Below, piece after piece: positions 1 to 7,017 of a DNA stretch of 9,146 nt. How positions within the stretch are numbered: position 1 is the first letter of the stretch; the number at the start of each line of letters is the position of its first letter. Both the position numbers and the translations under genes were made by a program. The stretch is from CAYVXE01 sp964455375 (GTDB taxonomy: Bacteria > Zhuqueibacterota > Zhuqueibacteria > Oceanimicrobiales > Oceanimicrobiaceae): assembly GCA_964455375.1 (NCBI GenBank), contig CAYVXE010000154.1, positions 1-9,146 of the forward strand. Direction: 5' to 3'. Under the pieces are notes generated by a model. That model saw only the letters and a program-made list of their open reading frames with translations, did no database searches and was not told the DNA's origin.

Positions 1-1
1 G

Positions 2-1015
2 ACTCTAAAAGATATTGCTGCCAGTTTGGGATTATCTGTCCCAACTGTTTCCCGTGCATTGGCCGGGTATGAGGATATTGCGCTTGAGACCCGTGAACTC
101 GTTAAGCGTACAGCCGATGCTATGAATTACCGGCCGAATATTTATGCGAGAAACCTTGTTACAAAAACCGCCGCCATTCATAATATTCTTATAATGGGTG
201 TTCCCAATGTTTTGAGATCCATCGCTTTTAATTCCTATTATGCTGAATTGATGTGGGCCTTTTGTGATACCCTTGATACAACACAACACCGATTCATTTT
301 ATCTGTTGAAGATGAAAGCGCGGTGGATTATGTGCATTACCATAATATTATTCGAGATCATGCTGCCTCAGCAGCCATTATCCTGGATTTCAAAGAAAAT
401 GATAATCGCGTAAAGGAGCTTTCAGTAGAAAATATACCGTTAGTTGTTTTAGGAGAATATTCTCCAATATCGAATAAACAATGTGCGGTGTGGACAGATA
501 ATATCAAGGGCGCACAATTGGCGACACATCATCTGATTTTGAAAGAGCGCAAAAAAATTGCATTGGTCGGCGGACTTAAAGGCCAAATGGTGTCTAAAAG
601 TAGATTAAAAGGGTACAGGCTTGCATTAAACAATGCCGGTATTGAGTTTGATGAACGTCTGGTTGTATCGCCGTCGGAAGTGGATGAACACGGCGGCTAT
701 AGTGCGATGCAGGAACTCTTTCATCGCGGCGTTACATTCGATGCTGTTTTTTGCGCCAGTGATCTGAGAAGTATTGGGGTAATAAAGGCGCTAAGAGAAA
801 GAAAACTACACGTACCGGAAGATGTGTCGGTTGTTGGTTACGATGATTTGCCCATCGCCTCTTTTTTTCAACCTACGTTAACAACTATCCGTCAACCAAC
901 CTATAAAGTTGGTGCTTATGCCATGCATAATTTGGAAAAGCTAATTCGAAATGAACCCATTCGTCAAAAGACAAAAATATTTGAACCCAGGTTAATTGTT
1001 CGGGATTCAAGTTAA
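2..1015 (+). CDS. LacI-family transcriptional regulator, 5'-truncated by the window
   Basis: Sugar-responsive DNA-binding regulator; 337 residues are visible and only the first few codons should be missing. The frame is open from base 2. The visible N-terminus (TLKDIAASLGLSVPTVSRAL) is the LacI helix-turn-helix, which in this family starts within a few residues of the protein start, so the TTG at 26 inside the helix is not the true start. The hinge-helix region follows (YRPNIYARNL, visible residues 43-52), then a periplasmic-binding-protein-like effector domain (about 60-330). Family landmarks in that domain include DAVFCASDLRSIGVIKAL and VVGYDDLPIASFFQPTLTTIRQP. From the family, it should bind an operator as a dimer and respond to a small sugar-like ligand. 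The effector cannot be read from sequence. The adjacent co-oriented secreted-protein genes are plausible targets (inference). No convincing terminator follows; there is only a 5-bp hairpin at 1020-1034. Confidence 0.95.
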   Translation, partial: TLKDIAASLGLSVPTVSRALAGYEDIALETRELVKRTADAMNYRPNIYARNLVTKTAAIHNILIMGVPNVLRSIAFNSYYAELMWAFCDTLDTTQHRFILSVEDESAVDYVHYHNIIRDHAASAAIILDFKENDNRVKELSVENIPLVVLGEYSPISNKQCAVWTDNIKGAQLATHHLILKERKKIALVGGLKGQMVSKSRLKGYRLALNNAGIEFDERLVVSPSEVDEHGGYSAMQELFHRGVTFDAVFCASDLRSIGVIKALRERKLHVPEDVSVVGYDDLPIASFFQPTLTTIRQPTYKVGAYAMHNLEKLIRNEPIRQKTKIFEPRLIVRDSS

Positions 1016-1210
1016 ATCTAAAGTAACTAACTTTTAATTTACGAGAAACACAAATAGGAAAGGAGGGTGAAAATTATTACGGCTGGTTGTTTTATCTAAC
1101 TATTTTCTTATTATTAAGGACTTCATGAAAAGCTGTATTAATTGAAATATCTGCGAAAATTTTAAGACGTTTTTTGATGATTTAGATGTTTCGGTTTCTA
1201 TGTGCTTTTC

Positions 1211-1240
1211 AACTTTGTTAGGAGTCCACTAACCAAAGTT
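1211..1240 (+). promoter_or_regulatory. Leader hairpin immediately upstream of the ribosome-binding site
   Basis: AACTTTGTTAG (1211-1221) pairs with CTAACCAAAGTT (1229-1240): 11 base pairs with one bulged C and a 7-nt loop. It ends directly against the Shine-Dalgarno tract of the gene at 1255. It could modulate translation or stabilise the mRNA 5' end. A regulatory role is inference, and half of an operator is an alternative reading. The rest of the 239-bp intergenic stretch is AT-rich, with no promoter I can place confidently. Confidence 0.5.
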
Positions 1241-1254
1241 AAAAGGAGAAAAAG
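1241..1254 (+). promoter_or_regulatory. Strong ribosome-binding site for the FG-GAP gene
   Basis: AAAAGGAG (1241-1248) with a 6-nt spacer to the ATG at 1255. It fixes the start at 1255, which is immediately followed by a good signal peptide. Neither of the two large genes downstream has a comparable site. Confidence 0.85.
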
Positions 1255-3335
1255 ATGAAACCCTTTACTACAGGTTTTACGAAACTGTTGCTCGTTTCTC
1301 TTGTTCTTTTGTTTGCATCGTTTGTCTTTGCAGAGGAAAACCCCGATTTTAATTTTGTATGGAATTCATCTCAACAGGAGAAACCTGCATCAAATCTTAT
1401 TTGGAGTTCTTTACAGAGTTCTTTACCGGATTCCATTTTGCAGATCAAGAATGTGGAGGCGGGTATCGATTTAGANNNNNNNNNNNNNNNNNNNNNNNNN
1501 NNNNNNNNNNNNNNNNNNNNNNNNNNNNNNNNNNNNNNNNNNNNNNNNNNNNNNNNNNNNNNNNNNNNNNNNNNNACACCGGTGGACCTGGTGGTGATGT
1601 AACCGACGGCGGCAATTATTCGCCAACCACGCTTGTCAATGTGGACGATTTTGCCAACATCGTCCCTGGTGGCCTGCGGGTCTATGGTCTTGACGTGGCA
1701 GATGATATGGATGGTGACGGTTTACAGGAGATAGTATTCACACGTGGTTCTACCCGTGGCGGTGCGGATGCACCAGCGATCTTCATTCTGGAAATGACGC
1801 CTGCATTTGTCAGTCCTATGGCAGCAGCTTTACCGGATTCCATTTTGCAGATCAAGAATGTGGAGGCGGGTATCGATTTAGACAAAGACGGCAAGCAGGA
1901 GTTTATGGTTCCGGTTATGCATGTCGAGAACGGTGTGAAACGTCGTTCGGTATTTCTTTTTGAGAACAACGGCAATGACACCTATGACATGGTTTGGTCG
2001 TTCCAGTTTCCTGGCGTAGCAGACCAGTTTGTAACGGTAGATGTGAGTGATTTGGACGGTGACGGCAATCTTGAAATATTGGCGGTCAATGTTCGTGTAC
2101 CGGGTGACGATGATGCCGGACCGAATTTGTATGTCTTTGAGAATAAAGGCGACAATGACTACGGCACCGAGCCGACGGTAACGTGGGACTTAGGTTCAGC
2201 GGATCGTGACGTGGTACGAGTGGCGAAGGCAGCGGATTTAGATGGAGACGGCAAAGAAGAAGTCGTTTTGACCAGTTTCCAGACGCAGCCGGCCATCGTC
2301 ATCGCGTCGGTAAGTGATTTCAATGTCCCGGTTTGGACCACGGAATTTGTCAACAACGATATCGGTGGCAACGCGCCGGATATTGCCGCCATCGGTATTG
2401 GCGACATGGATGGTGACGGCACTCCTGAGGTGGTTTTACCGGAAGGCGCTTCACAGCAATTAGCAGTTATAGAAGCCACTGCAGCCAACACCTACACGCA
2501 ATATTTAGCTGCGGTACCGTTAGACGGTAAAACCGTGAGTGTGCATGGGGTAGATTTGGCCGATGCCAATGGTGATGGTAAGGATGAAGCGTATTTTGCC
2601 AATTTACAGGGCGCTGTCTGGGTTGTAACCAGTGCCGATGTGAGTACATTGAGCACATCTGACATCCACTTAATCGAGGATACAACCGAGCAGTGGTTAG
2701 AGACCGGTATCGGCAATTTGAGTGGCCGTGGACTGGATTTTGTCATAGCTGCCAGCAATGCGAGCAAGGCAGTGGATTACCAGTACACCGGTGGACCTGG
2801 TGGTGATGTAACCGACGGCGGCAATTATTCGCCAACCACCATTGTTGATGTGGATTTCTTTGCAAATACAGTCCCTGGTGGCCTGCGGGTCTATGGTCTT
2901 GACGTGGCAGATGACATGGATGGTGACGGTGTTCCGGAAATTGTTTTCACACGTGGTTCTACCCGTGGCGGTGCGGATGCACCAGCGATCTTCATTTTTG
3001 AATTGCAGCAAGGTATTCTAACTACAAGCGTTGAAAATAGTGTTACGGGAATCCCGGAGACATTTGATATGCTGCAGAATTACCCGAATCCGTTTAATCC
3101 GCAAACAGCGATTGTTTATGATATTGCGAAAGCAGGCCAGGTGAGTCTGAGCATTTACAATGTACTTGGACAGAAAATAAGAACACTGGTGGATGGTTTG
3201 CAAAACGCCAGTCGGCACACAGTACAATGGGATGGTAAAGATGATAATGGCGCACAGGTGACAAGCGGCATCTATTTTTATCGCATCCATGCACAAGGTT
3301 TTACTCAGGTTAAGCAAATGCTTTTGCTGAAGTAA
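1255..3335 (+). CDS. Secreted FG-GAP/VCBS beta-propeller protein with T9SS-type sorting domain, interrupted by an assembly gap
   Basis: Exported repeat protein. The ATG has a strong Shine-Dalgarno site and a signal peptide (MKPFTTGFTKLLLVSLVLLF, then ASFVFA, cleavage likely after residue 26). The body carries Ca-binding loops of the DxDxDG type at 1704, 1875, 2049, 2235, 2403, 2562 and 2913, plus a degenerate NLSGRG at 2715. Spacing is 51-66 residues, as expected for beta-propeller blades of the integrin-alpha/VCBS type. The C-terminus (about 3042-3332) has NYPNPFNP and ends in YFYRIHAQGFTQVKQMLLLK, a T9SS type A sorting domain, so the protein is probably exported through the outer membrane and anchored on or released from the surface. 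The frame changes across the 100-N block only because of the placeholder length: the two sides need a gap of 3k+2 bases. With the predicted 902-bp fill the protein would be 960 residues. No catalytic motif is seen; adhesion or ligand binding is likely (inference). Confidence 0.88.
1421..1475 (+). repeat. Tandem-repeat unit copy 1, left flank
   Basis: 55 bp identical to 1828-1882, encoding LPDSILQIKNVEAGIDL in the same codon phase. It marks the beginning of the first 403-codon unit. Sequence upstream of both copies is unrelated, so the duplication boundary is sharp on this side. Confidence 0.9.
1476..1575. other. Assembly gap (100 N placeholder) inside a tandem repeat
   Basis: Exactly 100 Ns, the conventional placeholder for a gap of unknown size. 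Each flank is duplicated further downstream: 1421-1475 equals 1828-1882, and 1576-1630 equals 2785-2839. In the intact copy the matching points are separated by 902 bases (1883-2784), which is also the 3k+2 length needed to join the reading frame. The true gap is therefore probably 902 bp, or 902 plus a multiple of 1209 if more units exist. Confidence 0.9.
1576..1787 (+). repeat. Tandem-repeat unit copy 1, right end (matches 2785-2996)
   Basis: Aligned with 2785-2996 at an offset of exactly 1209 bp (403 codons). Blocks of perfect identity (1576-1630, 1662-1705, 1737-1787) alternate with short, clearly diverged stretches. It encodes the segment from TGGPGGDVTDGGNYSPTT to GGADAPAIFI, including one DMDGDG Ca-binding loop. 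Confidence 0.9.
1828..2996 (+). repeat. Tandem-repeat unit copy 2 (complete), about one seven-bladed propeller
   Basis: The complete copy of the duplicated module, in a 403-codon period. It holds DLDKDG, DLDGDG, DLDGDG, DMDGDG, DANGDG, the degenerate NLSGRG and DMDGDG: seven blade-type motifs per period, about 57 residues each. This fits one seven-bladed beta-propeller per repeat (inference from spacing). It is followed by a short linker and the T9SS sorting domain. Confidence 0.75.
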
Positions 3336-3344
3336 TTTATTTAT

Positions 3345-3381
3345 GAAAGGAGGGGCAGCCCAAAAAACTGCCGCTCCTTTC
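3345..3381 (+). terminator. Terminator-like hairpin after the FG-GAP gene
   Basis: GAAAGGAG-G-GGCAG (3345-3358) pairs with CTGCC-G-CTCCTTTC (3368-3381): 13 pairs around one G-G mismatch, with a 9-nt loop. It starts 10 bases after the stop codon at 3333-3335. The U-tract expected of a classical intrinsic terminator is missing (AATAATTCT follows), so it may instead be an mRNA 3'-end stabiliser or act on both strands. Confidence 0.65.
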
Positions 3382-3554
3382 AATAATTCTCTGTAGTTAG
3401 TGGTTGACCAAAAAACGACAATTTAATGGTCATTCCGGACCCGGCGACTACCCTTGTGCGTCAACCTTAAGGACTTTTTTCAAATTATGCCAATATTAGA
3501 GAAAAAAAACCTACATATGCGTTCCAAAATTTCTATTTTAGAATGAAATTGCAG

Positions 3555-3603
3555 AGAAACTCTGTTTCGATTAACCAATTTAGATAGACGAAACACAGTT
3601 TCT
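3555..3603. repeat. 15-bp inverted repeat (hairpin) beside the palindromic element
   Basis: AGAAACTCTGTTTCG (3555-3569) and CGAAACACAGTTTCT (3589-3603) are inverted repeats with a single C-C mismatch and a 19-nt loop. A shorter inversion, AGACAA/TTGTCT (3605-3610/3622-3627), overlaps the start of the neighbouring element. It may be another fragment of repetitive DNA or a terminator working in either direction, but no U-tract supports termination. Confidence 0.55.
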
Positions 3604-3612
3604 AAGACAATT

Positions 3613-3796
3613 TTGCTGGGGTTGTCTAAATTACCCCGATTTGTCATTCCGATCCGGCAGTTGCCGGAGAGAAATCTGGTGGGGCGATAATAATTATATC
3701 CTATAAAAACAAACACTTATGTCAAACTCTATCTCAGGTTCAGATTTCTCGCTTCGCAATGACAATGTTTTTTGACTTTTTGGACAGTCCCAGCAA
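3613..3796. mobile_element. MITE/REP-like imperfect palindrome, about 184 bp
   Basis: The ends are inverted: TTGCTGGGGTTGTCTAAA (3613-3630) against the reverse complement of the right end, TTGCTGGGACTGTCCAAA (from 3796 leftward), matching at 15 of 18 positions. Inside, TTGTCATT (3641-3648) pairs with AATGACAA (3758-3765), and AGAAATCTG (3670-3678) with CAGATTTCT (3741-3749). The left arm carries an extra small hairpin, CCGGCA-GT-TGCCGG (3654-3667). GTCATTCCG...GAGAAATCTG arms are a recurring style of dispersed palindromic repeat in many bacterial genomes. It has no coding capacity of its own, so it would need a transposase in trans. No clear target-site duplication was identified. Confidence 0.65.
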
Positions 3797-3901
3797 GTTT
3801 GGCGCTTATTGGCGAGTGCTGAGTTGAATTGACGGAAACGTGAGTTTTTGTTCAATCACCAGTAAAAATTAAATATCAATTAAACTATTTTGGTTTTTGT
3901 C

Positions 3902-6900
3902 ATGAACATGAAAGTCGTAATCACAGGGATGCTTGTTTTAATTTTCTCTTTGCAAACGGTTCCCTTACTTGCACAAGAACAATTTGTTGCGGCAGACATA
4001 AAATCTGTTGGTGATAGAAGTTGGAGAAGACAAGGCATCATGAACGGTAATTTGATTGCGACGGTTTATTTTAATACTGGCCAGGTAAGCAAAGATAAAG
4101 TTTTTCCACAATTAGAATGGCCTACGGGTAGTGGCCATATTTATATGGACACTGTTGTTCCCTTTGTTGCTGCTGAGGCAACCGATGTCAATGGTAATAT
4201 TATCCATCCGTTAGAGACAAATTATGAATTTAATTTAGATGTCTCACCCGACGGGCTTACCGAATGGGGGTGGCAGCCGTTGCCGGGCTATCTAAATTTT
4301 AACCAGGAAGCGCCGGCAATAAGTAACAAAAAACAGACATGGCCGGAATTCTGGCCGGATCGTCCGGATTTCAAGGGCGTCTGGAATGGATTTTTTGGCA
4401 GAGGTATTTTTAACGCGGACCAGGAAACATACTATGTTGTCGATGACGACTCTGACGAGGAATTTGAGTACTACCCTGATGCAACCGATCATAACCGCCG
4501 CGGGATTGGCATGCGGATGTCGGTTCGTGGCTTGCAGTGGTCACAGGTTTTGGCAGAAGATACCATTTTCTGGATTTTTGATGTGACCAATGTTAGTACC
4601 ACCAGTTATGACAAAACCTTGTTTGGGATGTTTATAGATTCAAAAAACGGTGGGCATGATTTTGATAATGGGTTTTATGACAGGGTTTTGGATTTAACTT
4701 ATATCTGGGATCAAACGGGTATCGGTACCTGGGGCGGCCCCACTGGCTGGATCGGCTACGGTTACCTTGAAAGTCCTGGTTTGGGGACGGATGGTATCGA
4801 TAATGACGATGACGTCCTCGTTGATGAAACCCGTGATAGCGGACCTGGTGATTTTACTTTTGGTCCTGTGGGAATTTATGGCGCTCCTAAACAACATTGG
4901 TCCGGCGATGAAGATGGCGACTGGAATCCTGAGACAGATGATGTTGGACAGGATGGTGTGGGACCGCTAAATGACAACTATCCCGGCCCTGATTTGGGTG
5001 AGGGAGATGGTATGCCAACAGATGGCGAACCGAATTTTGACCGAACCGACTTAGACGAATCGGATCAAATCGGTCTGCAATCTGTTAGTTTACATTCCTG
5101 GGGTGACTTTCCTTTAGGAGAAGATGAACGAATCTGGCAATTTTTGTCTAAACAGAAATTCGATCCAAGTCAGAAATTCTCAAATATCGGTGTACTCTAT
5201 TCATCCGGGCCATTTCCACTTGCGGCTCACAGGACTGAACGTTTTTCCATTGCACTGCTCATGGGAGAAGATTTTGATGATTTGGTGCGAAATAAAGAAA
5301 TTGTGCAAAGAATTTTTAATGCAAATTATCGTTTTGCGCGTCCACCGGACAAACCGAATATAAAATCCGTAGCCGGTGATGGTTTTGTTACGCTTAGTTG
5401 GGATAATATCGCTGAGTTTTCAAGAGATCCTTTTCTCGGTATTGATCCAGACGGATTGGGTTTCAAAAAGGATTTTGAAGGGTATGTTATCTATAAGAGT
5501 ACGGATCCAGGTCTTCTGGATTCCAGAATTATCACGGACGCGTTTGGAAATAATGTCTTCAGAGAACCCGCTGCTCAATTCGATGTTATTAATGGAATCA
5601 AAGGTACTGACCCTGTTGGTTTGCCCAACGGTGCGCATTTTATTCTCGGTAATGATACCGGACTTGCTCATAGTTGGACAGATACAAATGTGGTCAATGG
5701 TCAGACCTATTATTATGCGGTTGTTTCTTACGATGCAGGTGACCCGAATTTAGGAAGTGATGGTTTACCTCCATCCCAAACCACTGCGATTATTGAAAGA
5801 GATCTCGATGGTAAAATAACAACCGATGTTAACACGGTAAAAATTACACCTGGGGTTCCTGCTGCCGGCTATAAGCCGCCGGAACTAAATGGAGGTCCTG
5901 AAAAAATTTCCGGCCCGGGAACAGGTGAGATAAAGGCCAAAATTGTTCAACCTGACGAAATTCTTTCATTGCAAAAATATCAGGTTACCTTTCGCGATAC
6001 GCTCATTTTCAACCAGGACAGGTACACCTGGAAGACCTTAAGTTACACCGTCAAAAATACCTCAGCAAACAAAATAGTGGTTGATCGAAGTACCTATTTA
6101 TCCAGGACGGACATGTTTCCTTTCTTTGAGGGCCTGGGCATTTCCATTGTCAATTCCGACATTCAATATCTCCCCAATGAATCCGGCTTGATATCTGGAA
6201 ATTCAACCTATACTTTAGATGTTACGGCGGACATTGCCAACAACGAAGGACCCACCGTAGGTTTAGGCGGTTTTTATCCTGCGGATTATGAAATCACGTT
6301 TTTTGACAGCGTTGTAGATACATCCACCGGTTCACCTTTTGGCTTGACTGATATTCCCGTTCATTTTACAGTGCAAAATACCACCGAAAATTTCACCGAA
6401 AAATTTATTTTTCTCGATAATGATAATAACGGGACGGTCACCTCGGGGGATGAAATCATACCGCTCATTCCCGATGGTTTCCAATCCTCGAGAACTGGCT
6501 ACAGGACAACCTGGCGAATAAAATTCCTCGATGCAACCGGGAACGGGATCGCGCCCGCATCAGGAGATGTATTTCGGGTTACGGTGTCAAAACCTTTCAG
6601 AAAGGGTGATGTTTTTGAATTCGAAACATTGGGAAAAGCCAGTGTAGATATTCAGGCAGCAAAGTCCGATTTAGACAAAATTGCTGTGGTACCAAATCCA
6701 TATATTGTAACAAATATTTTGGAACCCAAACCGCAGTTTTCTTCTGGGCGTGGGGAACGAGTGATCCAATTTATTCATCTGCCCCAAAAGTGCAGAATAC
6801 GTATTTTTACACTGCGCGGTGAGTTAGTGGATACAATTGATCATGACAGTTCCATTAATGATGGAACTGAAAATTGGAATTTAATCTCAAAAGATGGCAT

Positions 6901-6985
6901 AGATATTGCGTTTGGGGTGTATCTTTTTCATATTGATGCTCAAGGTATTGGTTCCAAAATCGGCAGGTTTGCGGTGATAAAATAG
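3902..6985 (+). CDS. Large secreted protein of unknown function with FnIII-like domain and T9SS-like C-terminus (paralogue A)
   Basis: 1027 residues from the ATG at 3902. ATG 3908 is equally possible; the TTG at 3890 would only add MVFV before the signal peptide. Signal peptide MNMKVVITGMLVLIFSLQTV, then PLLA, cleavage likely after residue 24. The N-terminal region has SVGDRSWRRQGIMNGNLI (W41) and LEWPTGSGHIYMD. An acidic D-rich stretch (about 296-385) has DGIDNDDD and DEDGDW repeats suggestive of Ca binding. A fibronectin-III-like domain follows (about 481-615, DFEGYVIYKSTDP...YYYAVVSYDAGDP), then beta-rich sequence, an EF-hand-like loop DNDNNGTVTSGDE (about 838) and a C-terminal domain (about 922-1027, VVPNPYIV...GVYLFHIDAQG) like T9SS sorting domains. 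It is probably exported and surface-associated. I recognise the style from FCB-group genomes but no assigned function. No Shine-Dalgarno site is apparent. A paralogue follows 32 bp downstream. Confidence 0.9.
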   Translation: MNMKVVITGMLVLIFSLQTVPLLAQEQFVAADIKSVGDRSWRRQGIMNGNLIATVYFNTGQVSKDKVFPQLEWPTGSGHIYMDTVVPFVAAEATDVNGNIIHPLETNYEFNLDVSPDGLTEWGWQPLPGYLNFNQEAPAISNKKQTWPEFWPDRPDFKGVWNGFFGRGIFNADQETYYVVDDDSDEEFEYYPDATDHNRRGIGMRMSVRGLQWSQVLAEDTIFWIFDVTNVSTTSYDKTLFGMFIDSKNGGHDFDNGFYDRVLDLTYIWDQTGIGTWGGPTGWIGYGYLESPGLGTDGIDNDDDVLVDETRDSGPGDFTFGPVGIYGAPKQHWSGDEDGDWNPETDDVGQDGVGPLNDNYPGPDLGEGDGMPTDGEPNFDRTDLDESDQIGLQSVSLHSWGDFPLGEDERIWQFLSKQKFDPSQKFSNIGVLYSSGPFPLAAHRTERFSIALLMGEDFDDLVRNKEIVQRIFNANYRFARPPDKPNIKSVAGDGFVTLSWDNIAEFSRDPFLGIDPDGLGFKKDFEGYVIYKSTDPGLLDSRIITDAFGNNVFREPAAQFDVINGIKGTDPVGLPNGAHFILGNDTGLAHSWTDTNVVNGQTYYYAVVSYDAGDPNLGSDGLPPSQTTAIIERDLDGKITTDVNTVKITPGVPAAGYKPPELNGGPEKISGPGTGEIKAKIVQPDEILSLQKYQVTFRDTLIFNQDRYTWKTLSYTVKNTSANKIVVDRSTYLSRTDMFPFFEGLGISIVNSDIQYLPNESGLISGNSTYTLDVTADIANNEGPTVGLGGFYPADYEITFFDSVVDTSTGSPFGLTDIPVHFTVQNTTENFTEKFIFLDNDNNGTVTSGDEIIPLIPDGFQSSRTGYRTTWRIKFLDATGNGIAPASGDVFRVTVSKPFRKGDVFEFETLGKASVDIQAAKSDLDKIAVVPNPYIVTNILEPKPQFSSGRGERVIQFIHLPQKCRIRIFTLRGELVDTIDHDSSINDGTENWNLISKDGIDIAFGVYLFHIDAQGIGSKIGRFAVIK

Positions 6986-7017
6986 TGCGCCTTCCTGAGC
7001 GCTGTGTAGTAAAGAAA

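Larger units (their letters stand above)
3336..3901. other. 566-bp intergenic region, no gene
   Basis: I see no supportable gene on either strand. It holds the terminator-like hairpin (3345-3381), a second hairpin (3555-3603) and a palindromic element (3613-3796). A GTCATTCCGGACCCGG-like stretch near 3429-3444 resembles the left arm of that element (GTCATTCCGATCCGG at 3643) and may be a decayed partial copy. GGTTGAC (3402-3408) and GTCAACC (3460-3466) are inverted and followed by a T run (3475-3480), but the loop is long. The last 100 bp before 3902 are AT-rich and must carry the promoter of the next gene, if it has one. Confidence 0.7.

Noticed and set aside
1020..1034. AAAGT-ACTTT hairpin after the LacI gene as a terminator
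   Set aside because: Only a 5-bp AT-rich stem without a real U-tract; too weak to call.
1160..1185. Quasi-palindrome AAGACGTTTT near 1167 as a LacI-type operator
   Set aside because: Has the CG centre common in LacI-family operators, but the palindrome is only 10 bp with a mismatch in AT-rich sequence. No second site supports it.
1359..1600. Alternative start at 1359 for the FG-GAP gene, in the frame used after the gap
   Set aside because: Before the gap this frame reads unrelated sequence; the signal peptide and SD-preceded ATG at 1255 are in the other frame. The shift is an artefact of the 100-N placeholder length.
3018..3383. Minus-strand ORF of 121 codons over the T9SS domain and terminator
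   Set aside because: Lies opposite strongly supported coding sequence, is cysteine-rich with low-complexity composition, and has no recognisable domain or start signal.
3480..3716. Minus-strand ORF of 78 codons in the intergenic region
   Set aside because: Runs through the hairpin and half of the palindromic element, with no ribosome-binding site or family resemblance.
3829..3860. TTGACG (3829-3834) as a -35 box for paralogue A
   Set aside because: No acceptable -10 element at 16-18 bp spacing, and the housekeeping promoter consensus in the FCB group differs from the E. coli type.
4386..5753. Plus-strand ORFs in alternative frames inside paralogue A (4386, 4767, 5124, 5376)
   Set aside because: Shadows of the conserved main frame, which aligns residue by residue with paralogue B.
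6986..7017. GCGC...GCGC inversion between the paralogues
   Set aside because: Four-base arms in a 32-bp spacer; expected by chance and not an attenuator or terminator.
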